A DNA stretch of 46,258 nucleotides from Thomasclavelia spiroformis (GCA_018369555.1 JAGZCC010000011.1:1-46258); one strand, 5' to 3'. Positions 16,374 through 26,249 are shown, counted from the first letter of the stretch. The notes: a model not told the origin generated them from the sequence alone. A program made the numbers and translations.

Positions 16374-17570
16374 TTAAAAAATATCATCATTTTGTTTATA
16401 AGTATTATTTATGACAACTTCTTCAATTGTATCAACACATTCATTAATTAATTTTTCAAAATCAAACTCTTTTTCAAAAGCCTCAGCTTTATAACTTTTT
16501 GGTTTAGTCGCTGGTGCTTTTGGGGTAAAGATTGTACAACAATCTTCATGTGGACGAATTGATATTTCATAAGTATCAATTGAATTAGCGATATCAATAA
16601 TCTCTAACTTATCCAAACACAAAACTGGTCGAAGTACTGGTATTTTTACAACTTCATTAATAACTTGCATACTATCTAAAGTTTGCGAAGCAACTTGACC
16701 AATACTTTCACCATTTACTAAAGCCAAACAATGATTTTTCTTAGCAACTATTTCACTAATTCGATACATCATTCTACGCATTACTGTCATTGCATAACTT
16801 TCATCACAATGATCATACACGGCTAATTGCAATTTAGTAAAATTAACAATATGCACTTTTATTTGACCATGTGTATAATGACGTAGTTTATCAACTAGAT
16901 CTAAAACCTTTTCACGAGCTAGTTCATTTGTATATGGTGGTGCTGCAAAATGAATACATTCGATATCTACGCCACGTTTTAAAGTTAAATATCCAGCTAC
17001 TGGTGAATCAATTCCTCCAGACATCATCAATAAAGCTTTTCCCCCAACACCAACTGGATATCCACCAGCACCTTTAATAATATTATCCATAACATAAATT
17101 GCATCATAGCGAATTTCAACCGTTACTAAAATATCAGGATGATGAACATCTACTTTTAATTGTTTTTTACTGTGATGAAAAATATATGTTGCAATCTCAC
17201 GATTGATTTCTTGAGATTTACCAGGAAAATTTTTATCAGAACGTTTAGTATTGATTTTAAAAGTAGTTCCATGATTATTTTCAATTATTTTTAACGCTGC
17301 CTGTTTTGCTTGCTCTAAATCTTTATTTATCTTATAAGCAACAGAAAATGAATAAATTCCAAATACCGTTTTTAATTTATTACATACTGCTTCATGATCT
17401 TCACCATTTAAAATTACATACATCCGATCATGCTGTAAATCATATTTTAATTGTTTAAACTCACATAATATTTCTTTTGTATTCTTTAAAAGACGATTAG
17501 TAAATAATTTACGATTTTTCCCTTTTGTTGTAAGCTCACCAAAACGAACTAATATATAATTTGCTTCCAT
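16374..17570 (-). CDS. thiI: tRNA 4-thiouridine synthase ThiI
   Basis: Adenylates U8 of tRNA and inserts sulfur to form s4U; it can also feed thiamine thiazole synthesis. It has 398 residues: an N-terminal ferredoxin-like region, the THUMP domain (about 60-165), then the PP-loop ATPase with SGGIDSP at 184-190. It lacks the C-terminal rhodanese domain found in E. coli, as is normal in Firmicutes, so it depends on a dedicated cysteine desulfurase. That enzyme is encoded immediately upstream, 3 nt away. GAGG lies before the ATG. Confidence 0.96.
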   Translation of the reverse strand: MEANYILVRFGELTTKGKNRKLFTNRLLKNTKEILCEFKQLKYDLQHDRMYVILNGEDHEAVCNKLKTVFGIYSFSVAYKINKDLEQAKQAALKIIENNHGTTFKINTKRSDKNFPGKSQEINREIATYIFHHSKKQLKVDVHHPDILVTVEIRYDAIYVMDNIIKGAGGYPVGVGGKALLMMSGGIDSPVAGYLTLKRGVDIECIHFAAPPYTNELAREKVLDLVDKLRHYTHGQIKVHIVNFTKLQLAVYDHCDESYAMTVMRRMMYRISEIVAKKNHCLALVNGESIGQVASQTLDSMQVINEVVKIPVLRPVLCLDKLEIIDIANSIDTYEISIRPHEDCCTIFTPKAPATKPKSYKAEAFEKEFDFEKLINECVDTIEEVVINNTYKQNDDIF

Positions 17571-17573
17571 TTT

Positions 17574-18710
17574 TTACCTCTGTTTCTTTAATTTTCTTAA
17601 ACTCTCTTGTAAATAATAACAGAATTTATCAATATCCTCACTAATTGTATGTTCTCCAAAACTAATTCTTAACGCACTCGAAGCAATTTCTTTATCAAGA
17701 TTAAGTTGTGCCATTATTCTAGAAATATTCTCACTTTTAGAAGAACATGCACTACGAGTTGAAAGATATATCCCTTCACTTTCTAAATCATGTAAAATAA
17801 CTTCCGGTTTATACCCTGGACAAGAAAAATTCAATATCGAACTAATACAACACGTTTCATCACTATTGATAACAACTCCATCAATTTGATTTAAACATTT
17901 TCTTGCATAGCTATTAATCATCTTGATATGTTTTGCCTTATTATCAAAATTTTCTAATGCTAAACGTAATGTTTTTGCAAAAACAATATTACTACAAGCA
18001 TTTGACGTTCCACCACGTAAACCAAATTCCTGTTGTCCGCCATTAATTAATGGAACAATTGTCGTTGATCTTCTTTTAAATAATAATCCACTTCCCTTTA
18101 AACCATATATTTTATGTGCAGAAAACGAAGCGAGATCAACATCAGTTAAATCTATCGGTAATTTTCCTAATGCTTGTACCATATCAAAATGTAATTTTAT
18201 TTTATCATATTTTTTAACAATTTGTTTAATTTCTTCAATTGGGTTAATTACTCCAATTTCATTATTTACATACATAATTGATACCAAAATCGTATCATCA
18301 CGAATACTATCTTGTAATTCTTGTAAAGAAATCCGCCCTTTTTGATCAACATTTAAATAAGTGACTTCAAATCCAAAAGTCCTTTCCAATTCCTTACATG
18401 TTTCATAAACCGAAGAATGTTCAATCGCTGTTGTAATAATATGTTTACCACGATTTTGATATTGAAAAGCAACTCCCTTAATCGCTAGATTATTAGATTC
18501 ACTTCCACAACTTGTAAAAATCAATTCATCTTCTTTAACTTTAAGCATCTCACTAATCAATTTACGTGAATGCTCCATCAAACGATTAACCTCAATTCCT
18601 TTGTCATACATTGAATCAGCATTAAAAAAATACTTCTCTAATAAATTATTATATGTTGATAAAACTTCTGATCGAAGCGGTGTTGTTGCAACATAATCCA
18701 AATATATCAT
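17574..18710 (-). CDS. Cysteine desulfurase, NifS/IscS family (ThiI partner, NifZ-like)
   Basis: A PLP enzyme that removes sulfur from cysteine to form a persulfide. It has 378 residues; the PLP lysine is K200 (SAHKIYG), with H98 and D176 in the cofactor site. The catalytic cysteine is C322 in STRSACSSKSE, on the long loop typical of IscS-type enzymes. It sits between ezrA and thiI as NifZ does in B. subtilis, so its likely job is sulfur supply to ThiI for s4U. The N-terminal motif reads YLDYVATTP instead of the common YLDNAATTP. GGAGGGG lies before the ATG. Confidence 0.94.
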   Translation of the reverse strand: MIYLDYVATTPLRSEVLSTYNNLLEKYFFNADSMYDKGIEVNRLMEHSRKLISEMLKVKEDELIFTSCGSESNNLAIKGVAFQYQNRGKHIITTAIEHSSVYETCKELERTFGFEVTYLNVDQKGRISLQELQDSIRDDTILVSIMYVNNEIGVINPIEEIKQIVKKYDKIKLHFDMVQALGKLPIDLTDVDLASFSAHKIYGLKGSGLLFKRRSTTIVPLINGGQQEFGLRGGTSNACSNIVFAKTLRLALENFDNKAKHIKMINSYARKCLNQIDGVVINSDETCCISSILNFSCPGYKPEVILHDLESEGIYLSTRSACSSKSENISRIMAQLNLDKEIASSALRISFGEHTISEDIDKFCYYLQESLRKLKKQR

Positions 18711-18740
18711 AAAAACCCCTCCTTTTTATTATATGCAATT

Positions 18741-18773
18741 AAAACACAAAGTCCTACTCTGACTTTGTGTTTT
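18741..18773 (-). terminator. Intrinsic terminator at the 3' end of ezrA
   Basis: A 13-bp stem (18741-18753 with 18761-18773) and a 7-nt loop. It contains the last ezrA codons and stop codon. The following U-tract is short (UUUUAAUU), so some readthrough into the desulfurase-thiI genes is likely; no separate promoter for them is evident. Confidence 0.6.
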
Positions 18774-20493
18774 TATTAATTAACATCTCATATGATCCTG
18801 GATCGATTTTTTCAATAATATCAACAGCTGTTGACAAAGCTTTAGTATATTCACCATTTCTAAATAATAACTCAGCTTTAGTCAATTCAGTATTTACTTC
18901 TAAAAACGAACTACGATAACGATTCCCATAAATAATTGCTTCTTCAACCATTTCTGCAGTTACAATTAAATTATGCACATTATCATATAGTTTATAAATA
19001 ACATCTCTAGCTGCATCTACCTGTTCTGATAATCTTTTTAAATCAATTGGGCGATGACGAATAAATTTCATTATTTCATCAGCTTTTTGATAAGAATCAT
19101 CGATATAATCTTTATATGATTCACTAATCATTGGTAAATGTTTATTTTTAATTTCTGATTTTATTTCTAGTAAAACAATATTAATATTATCTAATTCATC
19201 TAATGCTCTTTTTTCTTCTAAACGAAGTGAACTTTCTAACTCATTATATTTAATCAACGCATCATCAAAAGGTTGACAGCGTTTAATTAAATCATTAAAT
19301 TCATCAATTAAAGCACTATAAGAAAAATTCTTTGATTCAATTACTTCCGTTAATCGAGCTAAATCATCTACGATTGGTTTAAATTTATTATACTCTCCAG
19401 CAATTGTAATCTTATAATCAGCCAATAAATAATTTTCCTGCAATTCAGATAACGAACTTACTGTCTTTTTCAAACCATCATCTAAACGCCCAATATGACG
19501 ATAACAATTATTACGAGCCTCTTCATATTGATGAAAAGCAGTCTGTTCTTTTTCCAAATCACTAGTTAAATCATTTAAATCTTCTGTCATTTTCTCAATT
19601 GAAGCCCCAACATTTTCTAATTTCAAATCCTTAATATTTTGAATTGTTTGTTCTAAAACATTACCAATTTGATTATATCTTGATGCTGCAGATAACTTTT
19701 CAATAGAAAAATCTTTTTCCTTCATTTCCTCAATAATTGCATATATTTCTTCTAAACGTTTAGGAATATATTTTCGAACAATAGAAATATATGTCGGCAA
19801 ATCACGTAAATTAGCCGCTAAAATATCAACATCTTTTTCAATCTTACCAGCATATGTTTTAGCTTCATCAAAACGTTGATTATTCATCATCTCTTCAAGT
19901 ACTACAAAACGTTCATCTATCTCGTTAAATATTTCAGGAATACTTGGTACAAAATCTTCAATTTTAAAACGAACATTAGCAAAATTATCACTTGCTGCAC
20001 GATATTTTTCTTTTATTTTAATTATTTCTAAGCGTTGTTCATTTTCAACTTCAGTAATTACTTCAATTCTTTTTAATAAATCTTGTGATTTAGTTTCATA
20101 ATTTGAAATCTTCTCTTTTAATTTATATAATTTACTTTTAACACCTGCTAATTTACGATAATATAACTGTTCATCTATTTCATTGATTAAAGGAACGATA
20201 TCATTAGTTTGAAAACTATTTAAATCATCAAATTCTTTTATATATAAATTATATTTTTCAAGTACCTCAGGCATATTTTTACCAATTCCTTTTACTCGTC
20301 CTAAACGATATTGAATTGGTAAAGATTTAACAGCATTCATTTGATTTTCTAATTCAATAATTTCTTTACGATACTTTTTTAATTTAAACATTCGATATAC
20401 TATCATTGCAAAAATAACTAATAAAATACAAATACATACTATTATTACTGTTTGACTACCAAACTTTGCTAGCAAATCATCTAAAATTTTCAT
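18754..20493 (-). CDS. ezrA: Septation ring formation regulator EzrA
   Basis: A membrane-anchored inhibitor and organiser of FtsZ rings, specific to Firmicutes. It has 579 residues: an extracytoplasmic N-terminal stub, one transmembrane helix (about 15-37), then a long cytoplasmic alpha-helical, spectrin-like coiled-coil region, matching the family length of 560-575. The motif NQRFDEAKTYAGKIEKDV and the C-terminal RNGEYTKALSTAVDIIEKI are typical. The gene has its own strong promoter. Confidence 0.95.
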   Translation of the reverse strand: MKILDDLLAKFGSQTVIIVCICILLVIFAMIVYRMFKLKKYRKEIIELENQMNAVKSLPIQYRLGRVKGIGKNMPEVLEKYNLYIKEFDDLNSFQTNDIVPLINEIDEQLYYRKLAGVKSKLYKLKEKISNYETKSQDLLKRIEVITEVENEQRLEIIKIKEKYRAASDNFANVRFKIEDFVPSIPEIFNEIDERFVVLEEMMNNQRFDEAKTYAGKIEKDVDILAANLRDLPTYISIVRKYIPKRLEEIYAIIEEMKEKDFSIEKLSAASRYNQIGNVLEQTIQNIKDLKLENVGASIEKMTEDLNDLTSDLEKEQTAFHQYEEARNNCYRHIGRLDDGLKKTVSSLSELQENYLLADYKITIAGEYNKFKPIVDDLARLTEVIESKNFSYSALIDEFNDLIKRCQPFDDALIKYNELESSLRLEEKRALDELDNINIVLLEIKSEIKNKHLPMISESYKDYIDDSYQKADEIMKFIRHRPIDLKRLSEQVDAARDVIYKLYDNVHNLIVTAEMVEEAIIYGNRYRSSFLEVNTELTKAELLFRNGEYTKALSTAVDIIEKIDPGSYEMLINKNTKSE

Positions 20494-20528
20494 CTAAACA
20501 TCCCTCTTTACACTAACCTTACTAATAG

Positions 20529-20557
20529 AGTATACCACAACATAACTATCATGTCTA
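20529..20557 (-). promoter_or_regulatory. Predicted sigma-A promoter of ezrA
   Basis: On the minus strand TAGACA (20557-20552), 17 nt, TATACT (20534-20529), with TG one base before the -10. It lies about 36 nt before the ezrA start. Confidence 0.65.
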
Positions 20558-20625
20558 AAGAGAATTTACAATACTTTACATTATTTTTGAATTATTTCAT
20601 ATAGTTGGATAGGAGGAATTATTTA

Positions 20626-21285
20626 ATGTCAAAAAAAATACTAACCCCACTTCGTTCATACAGCGATAAAAATATTTTATATATTTATCATAATTATCTT
20701 AAAATGTTTGCTCATCCTGATATTATTATGGTTGCATCAATTAATAAAAATACTCTATCTTTTTTAACTGATAATTGTGATGGACTTTTACTAACTGGCG
20801 GAGCAGATATTGATCCTAACTATTATCATGAAGATTTGCACCCTAAAACAAAAAAAGAACTAGCATTTTTAGAACAATTAGAATTTGATTTAATTAAATC
20901 ATTTAGTCAACAAAATAAACCAATTATAGGAATTTGTCGGGGAATCCAAACTATCAATGTTGCTTTTAACGGCACATTATATCAAGATATTGATCATCAT
21001 CTTCAAAAAGATATTACAGGTTATCATCATTTAGTCAAAACTAAAAAAAATACTTTATTAGAAAAATATTTAGGTAAAAAATTTATGACTAATTCGTTTC
21101 ATCATCAAGCTATCAATAAATTAGCCGATGGTTTTACTATTAGTGCACTTAGTGATGATGGGGTCATTGAAGCAATTGAAAAAGACAATATTATTGGAAT
21201 CCAGTGGCATCCTGAAAAGATTAATGATAAAATAAAGCAAGGAATTATAAAATTATTTGATGATTTATTGGAGGAAAAAAGATGA
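20626..21285 (+). CDS. Class I glutamine amidotransferase-like peptidase (C26 / PuuD-like)
   Basis: A 219-residue gamma-glutamyl hydrolase-type protein. The catalytic nucleophile is C104 in GICRG; H195 and E197 (WHPEK) complete the triad. LLTGGADIDPNYY at 55-67 is typical of the C26 / gamma-glutamyl-GABA hydrolase group. I chose the ATG at 20626, 9 nt after AGGAGG; a TTG at 20605 would lie upstream of that site. It overlaps the next gene by 4 nt. The natural substrate is unknown; PuuD-like putrescine catabolism is only one option, as no other puu gene is near. Confidence 0.9.
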   Translation: MSKKILTPLRSYSDKNILYIYHNYLKMFAHPDIIMVASINKNTLSFLTDNCDGLLLTGGADIDPNYYHEDLHPKTKKELAFLEQLEFDLIKSFSQQNKPIIGICRGIQTINVAFNGTLYQDIDHHLQKDITGYHHLVKTKKNTLLEKYLGKKFMTNSFHHQAINKLADGFTISALSDDGVIEAIEKDNIIGIQWHPEKINDKIKQGIIKLFDDLLEEKR

Positions 21286-22145
21286 TGAAAATTGGATTTA
21301 TCGGTGTTGGTGTAATGGGTAAAGGAATGGTTAAAAATTTATGTAAAGCTAACTATGATGTTTCAATTTATACAAGAACAAAAGATAAAGTTTTAGATAT
21401 CCTTGATCAAGTTACATGGTGTGATAGTATTAAAGAATGTGTTAAAGATAAAGATATTATTATGACTATGGTAGGGTTCCCTAAAGATGTTGAAGAAGTA
21501 TATTTTGAAAGTGACGGGATTATTGAAAATGTTAATCCAAATACTATTTTAATTGATTTTACAACATCTACACCTTGTTTAAGTCAAAAGATTTATAAAA
21601 TATGTAAAGATAAACAAATATTTAGTTTAGATGCACCGGTTTCTGGGGGTGATGTTGGGGCAGCAAATGGAACTTTATCAATTATGGTCGGTGGTGATAA
21701 AGAAATTTTTGAAAAAATCAAATTTGTATTAAATGTTTTAGGAACAAAAATTAATTATGTTGGAAATGCTGGTAGTGGTCAACATACTAAAATGGCAAAT
21801 CAAATTGCTATTGCCGGGACATTAGCTAGTGTTTGTGAAGCTCTTAGTTATGCTAAAAAAGCTAACTTAGATTGTCAATTAGTTCTTGATTGTATTTCTA
21901 ATGGAGCGGCTGGTTCTTGGCAAATGAGCAATAATGGTTATAAAATGTTAAAAGATGATTTTGACCCAGGATTTTATATTAAGCATTTTATTAAAGATAT
22001 GGATATTGCTAAAAATGAAGCTGATCAAAGTAACCTTGATTTACCTGTTTTAAATGATGTTTTAAAAATGTTTAAAATATTACAAGAAAAAGGCTATGAT
22101 GATTTAGGTACTCAAGCATTAATTAAATATTATCAAGATAGTTAA
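21282..22145 (+). CDS. 3-hydroxyisobutyrate dehydrogenase-family NAD(P) oxidoreductase
   Basis: 287 residues of the beta-hydroxyacid dehydrogenase family. The Rossmann motif GFIGVGVMG is at 5-13, the substrate loop DAPVSGGDVGAANG is at 117-130, and the catalytic lysine is K170 (GQHTKMANQ). The start ATG overlaps the stop of the amidotransferase gene (ATGA), with GGAGG upstream. Substrates of this family include hydroxyisobutyrate, tartronate semialdehyde and small aldehydes; nothing nearby specifies which. Its stop overlaps the stop of the convergent transporter gene by 4 nt. Confidence 0.92.
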   Translation: MMKIGFIGVGVMGKGMVKNLCKANYDVSIYTRTKDKVLDILDQVTWCDSIKECVKDKDIIMTMVGFPKDVEEVYFESDGIIENVNPNTILIDFTTSTPCLSQKIYKICKDKQIFSLDAPVSGGDVGAANGTLSIMVGGDKEIFEKIKFVLNVLGTKINYVGNAGSGQHTKMANQIAIAGTLASVCEALSYAKKANLDCQLVLDCISNGAAGSWQMSNNGYKMLKDDFDPGFYIKHFIKDMDIAKNEADQSNLDLPVLNDVLKMFKILQEKGYDDLGTQALIKYYQDS

Positions 22146-22161
22146 TTTTCTAAACTATCTT
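22135..22161 (+). terminator. Intrinsic terminator of the amidotransferase - dehydrogenase pair
   Basis: A 9-bp stem (22135-22143 with 22153-22161) and a 9-nt loop followed by TTTTT. It overlaps the convergent stops. The minus-strand U-tract is poor, so it acts mainly on the plus strand. Confidence 0.7.
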
Positions 22162-22993
22162 TTTTATTTGCTTTAATCATTGCTATTACCATAATTACCA
22201 TAGCGATAAACTTATATAAATTAAACTTTTCACCTAAAAATAAGGATCCTATATATGTAAATACAGGATTCAACCCTAATAAAAAACTTGTTTTCACACT
22301 TCCTATTTCGTGTACTGCTTTAAAATAAATTAATTGAATCAAAGCAAAACCGACACCAGAAAACAAGATAAATAAAATCCATAACATTATTGAAATATCA
22401 CTTAGATTATTAGTCTTTAAAGTAAATAAATTTACTATAAATAATTCAATAAATCCTAATAATAAATATTGGAAATTAAATGCTAAATTATCATCTTTAT
22501 TACATTCATGTTGCATCAACAAATTACCATAGCAATATAAAACAACACCTAAAAATACCATTAAATAACCAATATTCAATAAATTAAAATTAAATTCTAA
22601 CGAAATAATAAAAGCACTTAATCCCAGAATTAAAGCAATTTTTTGATGTTTATTTATTTTTAAATGATAAATAAACATGCCTAAGGCTACTGTTATAAGT
22701 GGTGCTAAAGCATTAATTATAGCATTTGAACTACCAGGAATTAAATTTAGGCCACTAAAAGTTAAAATAAAATTAAGACTAATCGATACTATCGAAACTT
22801 TTAATGCCAGTAGCCATTGATTATGTTTAAATGAAACATGCTTAATTTTCATAATCACAAAAATAACTAGCAACGATAATAAAACCTTTAATGTTGCTAA
22901 AAAAATAGAGGACGTATAAACAAGCATATAGCGCATTACTAAAACATTTATCCCCCAGATAAAACTAGCAAAAACAAGCCATATATAAATCAT
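22142..22993 (-). CDS. EamA/DMT-family transporter
   Basis: A 283-residue integral membrane protein of about ten helices in two EamA repeats, of the drug/metabolite transporter superfamily. The start MIYIWLVFASFIWGINVLVMRY and the ALAPLITVALGMFIYH segment are typical of the first repeat. The C-terminus NKKDSLEN is cytoplasmic. It lies 29 nt downstream of ribF, so it is probably co-transcribed with truB and ribF; a link to riboflavin or nucleoside transport is possible but unsupported. Confidence 0.9.
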   Translation of the reverse strand: MIYIWLVFASFIWGINVLVMRYMLVYTSSIFLATLKVLLSLLVIFVIMKIKHVSFKHNQWLLALKVSIVSISLNFILTFSGLNLIPGSSNAIINALAPLITVALGMFIYHLKINKHQKIALILGLSAFIISLEFNFNLLNIGYLMVFLGVVLYCYGNLLMQHECNKDDNLAFNFQYLLLGFIELFIVNLFTLKTNNLSDISIMLWILFILFSGVGFALIQLIYFKAVHEIGSVKTSFLLGLNPVFTYIGSLFLGEKFNLYKFIAMVIMVIAMIKANKKDSLEN

Positions 22994-23022
22994 TAAATCA
23001 CCACTTATATTATGAACATTTA

Positions 23023-23949
23023 TTAATCATTTATAAGCTGGATTTCATTTTTTATTTGCTTACGATCTTGATTCAATTGCTGAATTAATTCAGTAACTGA
23101 GTCAAATCTTTTTTCATAACGAATTTTTTTAATAAAAAATACTGTTACATATTTATCATAAACATCTTGATCAAAATCAAAAATATTAACTTCTAAAGAT
23201 ACATTTTTTAAAATATTAAAAGTTGGATTATAACCAAGATTAGCCATTCCTAAATATTTTTTATCATCAATTACAATAATAACGCCATATACGCCATTTT
23301 TAGGTAAAAAATAATTATTTGCAGCAATATTAACTGTTGGAAAGCCTATCTTACGCCCATTTTTCAAACCATGAATAACTTTTCCACTAACACAATAATA
23401 TCTTCCTAATAATTTTTCAACCAATTCAACATCACCATTTACTAATGCTTCTTTTAAATACGATGATGAAATCTTATGATGATTATATTCTTGTTTTTTG
23501 ATTACAGATACTTCGTAATTATTTTTTTCATTTTGCATTAATGTTTCAAAATTACCTTCTCCATTCTTTCCAAAATGAAAATCAAAACCACAAATTATAT
23601 GTTTAATATTTGTTTTAATAATAAATTCATTAATAAAATCAAGTGCTCGCATACTTGCTAGCTCAAAATCAAATTTTAATACAAATAAATAATCAAAACC
23701 ATATTTTTCTAAAAACATCGCTTTATCATCTAAACTCATTAATTCTTTAAATGAAGCATTTTTAAGATATGACTTAGGATGTTGATCAAATGTTAATAAC
23801 GCTTTTTTTAAATTTTTTTTATCAGCAATTTCAATAACTTTTTCTACTAATTTTTGATGTCCTAAATGCATCCCATCAAAAAAACCTAACGCAACACAAC
23901 TATCCTTTAAATCATTATTACATTCTTTATTTAAATAAATTATTTCCAT
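23023..23949 (-). CDS. ribF: Bifunctional riboflavin kinase / FAD synthetase
   Basis: Makes FMN and then FAD from riboflavin. It has 308 residues: an N-terminal nucleotidyltransferase domain with GFFDGMHLGHQKL (the HxGH-type motif) and a C-terminal flavokinase domain (GRKIGFPTVNI and NGVYGV). I prefer the ATG at 23949, which overlaps the truB stop as TAATG and has AGAGGA 8 nt upstream; an in-frame ATG at 23955 is only 2 nt from that site. The truB-ribF order is widely conserved. Confidence 0.96.
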   Translation of the reverse strand: MEIIYLNKECNNDLKDSCVALGFFDGMHLGHQKLVEKVIEIADKKNLKKALLTFDQHPKSYLKNASFKELMSLDDKAMFLEKYGFDYLFVLKFDFELASMRALDFINEFIIKTNIKHIICGFDFHFGKNGEGNFETLMQNEKNNYEVSVIKKQEYNHHKISSSYLKEALVNGDVELVEKLLGRYYCVSGKVIHGLKNGRKIGFPTVNIAANNYFLPKNGVYGVIIVIDDKKYLGMANLGYNPTFNILKNVSLEVNIFDFDQDVYDKYVTVFFIKKIRYEKRFDSVTELIQQLNQDRKQIKNEIQLIND

Positions 23950-24791
23950 TACCATAGTCCTCTAATATTTTTCAAATACCCATTACCATCAGGTCCATAC
24001 ATAGCTAATACTTGGTTATTTTTATTACAAATAACTACTTGTTCATTGATATCAGACTTAATCTTTTTACCATGATAAACAATTTTTTCATCTTCAACAA
24101 CAATTTTTCGATAACTATCTAACGCTTCTTCTAAACTAAGATATTCAAAATCACCATTTTCAAGCTGCTCTAATGTATAACATTTTTCAATCCTAAAATT
24201 ACCAGATTTAGTTCTTATTAAATCTTGCATATGACCAGGATAACCTAATGCTTTAGCTAGGTCAAAACATAATGAGCGAATATACGTTCCTTTAGAACAG
24301 CCAACTTTAAACTTAATTAAATTATCTTTTATATCCATAATTTCAAGATAATTAATTTCAACTTCTCTTGTAGGAATTTCTACTTCTTCACCATTTCTTG
24401 CATATTCATACAATTTTTTACCATTAACTTTAATCGCTGAATAAATAGGTGGTTTTTGTATTTGTTTACCTACAGATTTTTTAAAACAATCCATAATTAC
24501 TTGTTTATCTAAACCACTATACTCTTTCTTTTCTAAAACTTTACCGCTAGCATCATATGTATCTGTACTTGTCCCTAAAGATAAAGTTGCAATATATTCT
24601 TTACTATCACTTGTTAAAAACTGTAAAACTTTTGTTGCTTTATTTACACATACAACTAATACCCCTGTGGCATCAGGATCTAAAGTACCACAATGTCCAA
24701 CTTTCTTTGTTTTTAAAATCTTTCTTAATTTATTAACGACATCATGACTAGTCATACCACTAGGTTTATTTATTAATATTATTCCATCCAT
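23949..24791 (-). CDS. truB: tRNA pseudouridine-55 synthase TruB
   Basis: Isomerises U55 in the T-arm of tRNAs. It has 280 residues from the ATG at 24791, which has an AAAGGTG site and yields the family start MDGIILINKPSGMTSHD. The longer frame from 24836 adds a 15-residue hydrophobic extension without support. The catalytic aspartate is D38 in HCGTLDPDATGVL. The C-terminus carries a short PUA-like region. It is divergent from the TtcA-like gene. Confidence 0.96.
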   Translation of the reverse strand: MDGIILINKPSGMTSHDVVNKLRKILKTKKVGHCGTLDPDATGVLVVCVNKATKVLQFLTSDSKEYIATLSLGTSTDTYDASGKVLEKKEYSGLDKQVIMDCFKKSVGKQIQKPPIYSAIKVNGKKLYEYARNGEEVEIPTREVEINYLEIMDIKDNLIKFKVGCSKGTYIRSLCFDLAKALGYPGHMQDLIRTKSGNFRIEKCYTLEQLENGDFEYLSLEEALDSYRKIVVEDEKIVYHGKKIKSDINEQVVICNKNNQVLAMYGPDGNGYLKNIRGLW

Positions 24792-24886
24792 ATTATCACC
24801 TTTAAACATTTTACATAGGATTATAATAAATTGCAAACATCTTTACTTTAATAAAAGAATTTTGTAGAATGATGGAGGTGATTAAT

Positions 24887-25627
24887 ATGACAATGAAAAA
24901 AGTATTAGGCTGTATTCGTAAGGCTGATCAAGAATTTGATATGATTCAAAATAATGATAGAATTTGTGTTGGTGTTTCTGGCGGAAAGGATTCAGTACTA
25001 TTATTATACTGTTTATCTCTTTATAAAAAATTTGCTGATGTTAAATTTGATGTTGTTGGGGTTCATGTTGAAATGGGATTTCCTAATATGGATTTTAGTG
25101 AAGTTGATGCTTTTTGTAGAAAGAATGAAATTGAACTTTATCATGAACCTAGTGATGTTTATGAAATCCTTAAATTAAATAAAACCGATGATGGTAGATT
25201 ACAATGTTCACTATGTTCAAAATTTAAAAAAGCTTTAGTTATTGATGGAGCAAAGAAATATGGTTGTAATAAAGTTGCTTTTGCTCATCATGGTGATGAT
25301 GCTGTAGAAACTTTATTTATGAATATGGTTTATGGTGGTAAAATTGCAACATTTACACCAAAGATGTATTTAAGTAGAACTGATATGAATTTTATTCGTC
25401 CTTTAGTATATGCTTATGAATCTGACATCGTTGCAGCAGTAAAAGAAGCAAATATTCCTATCGTTGAATCAACTTGTCCAGCTGATAAACATACTAAACG
25501 TGAGGAATTTAAACAATTATTAAATGATTTGTATAAAAAATACCCTCAAGCTAAAAATAACTTACTTACTAGTTTAACTAATGAAAAAAATACGATGTTA
25601 TGGAAAAAGACTCCGCGTAAAAAGTAA
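24887..25627 (+). CDS. TtcA-like tRNA 2-thiolation PP-loop ATPase
   Basis: 246 residues with the PP-loop SGGKDS at 31-36. Three cysteines (C107 and C110 in QCSLCSKFKK, C197 in ESTCPAD) match the iron-sulfur cluster ligands of TtcA, which forms 2-thiocytidine-32 in tRNA. FAHHGDDAVET is also typical of the group. I chose the ATG at 24887 because GGAGGTGA lies 6 nt upstream; an ATG at 24869 lies before that site. Other TtcA/TilS-family tRNA thiolases remain possible. Monocistronic and followed by a strong terminator. Confidence 0.9.
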   Translation: MTMKKVLGCIRKADQEFDMIQNNDRICVGVSGGKDSVLLLYCLSLYKKFADVKFDVVGVHVEMGFPNMDFSEVDAFCRKNEIELYHEPSDVYEILKLNKTDDGRLQCSLCSKFKKALVIDGAKKYGCNKVAFAHHGDDAVETLFMNMVYGGKIATFTPKMYLSRTDMNFIRPLVYAYESDIVAAVKEANIPIVESTCPADKHTKREEFKQLLNDLYKKYPQAKNNLLTSLTNEKNTMLWKKTPRKK

Positions 25628-25656
25628 CAATTATCAATTTAATAACTTCTTTATAA

Positions 25657-25699
25657 AATACGATTCTTTTAGTAATTACTTACTTTTAAGAATCGTATT
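25657..25699 (+). terminator. Intrinsic terminator of the TtcA-like gene
   Basis: A 12-bp perfect stem (25657-25668 with 25688-25699) followed by ATTTTGTTTTTTTT. Confidence 0.85.
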
Positions 25700-25714
25700 A
25701 TTTTGTTTTTTTTA

Positions 25715-26186
25715 ATTGCCATTTTAAATCTTTGCAAAAACATACTTTAAAATAAGATAAAATACAACTTCTATTAATCTATCCAAATATAGAAAATATT
25801 AGTCAACTGTAAACGGCTGATAAACAACATGAGTGATATAGAATGTAAACAAATTAGTATATTTATAATAAAATTAAAAAATTTACAAAAATAACAATAA
25901 TTGACAATAGTAAAAAATTCCTAATAATAAATGAACAAAGCAACTGAAATTTAACATAAAATGGAATACATTTTTACAAGTTTAAAACTATTTTTATATT
26001 TTCCAGACCTTCACATATTAAATAACAAAGATAAAGATAGTTAGATATAAAATAAATGTATAGCTGTTTTCTAATATTGAATTTATTAAATAAATTCAAA
26101 TAAAAAATGAAACGGTTTTAAGAATTAGCACACATCTTTAATTTATGACAACAAATAATATAATTTTTCATCATATTTATATATGT
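25715..26186. other. Gene-free AT-rich gap between convergent genes
   Basis: About 470 nt with no convincing reading frame on either strand and no ribosome-binding site. It has a TTGCAA/GATAAA promoter-like pair at about 25733 and a 9-bp palindrome (26077-26085 with 26091-26099) without a T-tract. Composition is extremely AT-rich. It may be a fully decayed gene or spacer; I find no recognisable remnant. Confidence 0.5.
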
Positions 26187-26222
26187 AAAAAGGGTATTTT
26201 CTTATATGAAACACCCTTTTTT
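26187..26222 (-). terminator. Intrinsic terminator of tyrS
   Basis: AAAAAGGGT (26187-26195) pairs with ACCCTTTTT (26213-26221), and further inner pairs extend the stem. It lies 28 nt after the tyrS stop on the minus strand and ends in UUUUU. Confidence 0.8.
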
Positions 26223-26249
26223 AATAATTATATTTTAACTAATTTATTT

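Noticed and set aside
17923..18345. 140-codon plus-strand open frame
   Set aside because: It lies wholly antisense to the cysteine desulfurase, whose PLP lysine and catalytic cysteine are intact on the other strand; no ribosome-binding site and a biased composition.
26077..26099. Palindrome as terminator
   Set aside because: The 9-bp stem lacks a T-tract on either strand and ends no gene.
26107..26122. cre-like sequence (TGAAACGGTTTTA)
   Set aside because: The fixed positions of the CcpA consensus are not met (C where R is needed), and no gene promoter lies next to it.
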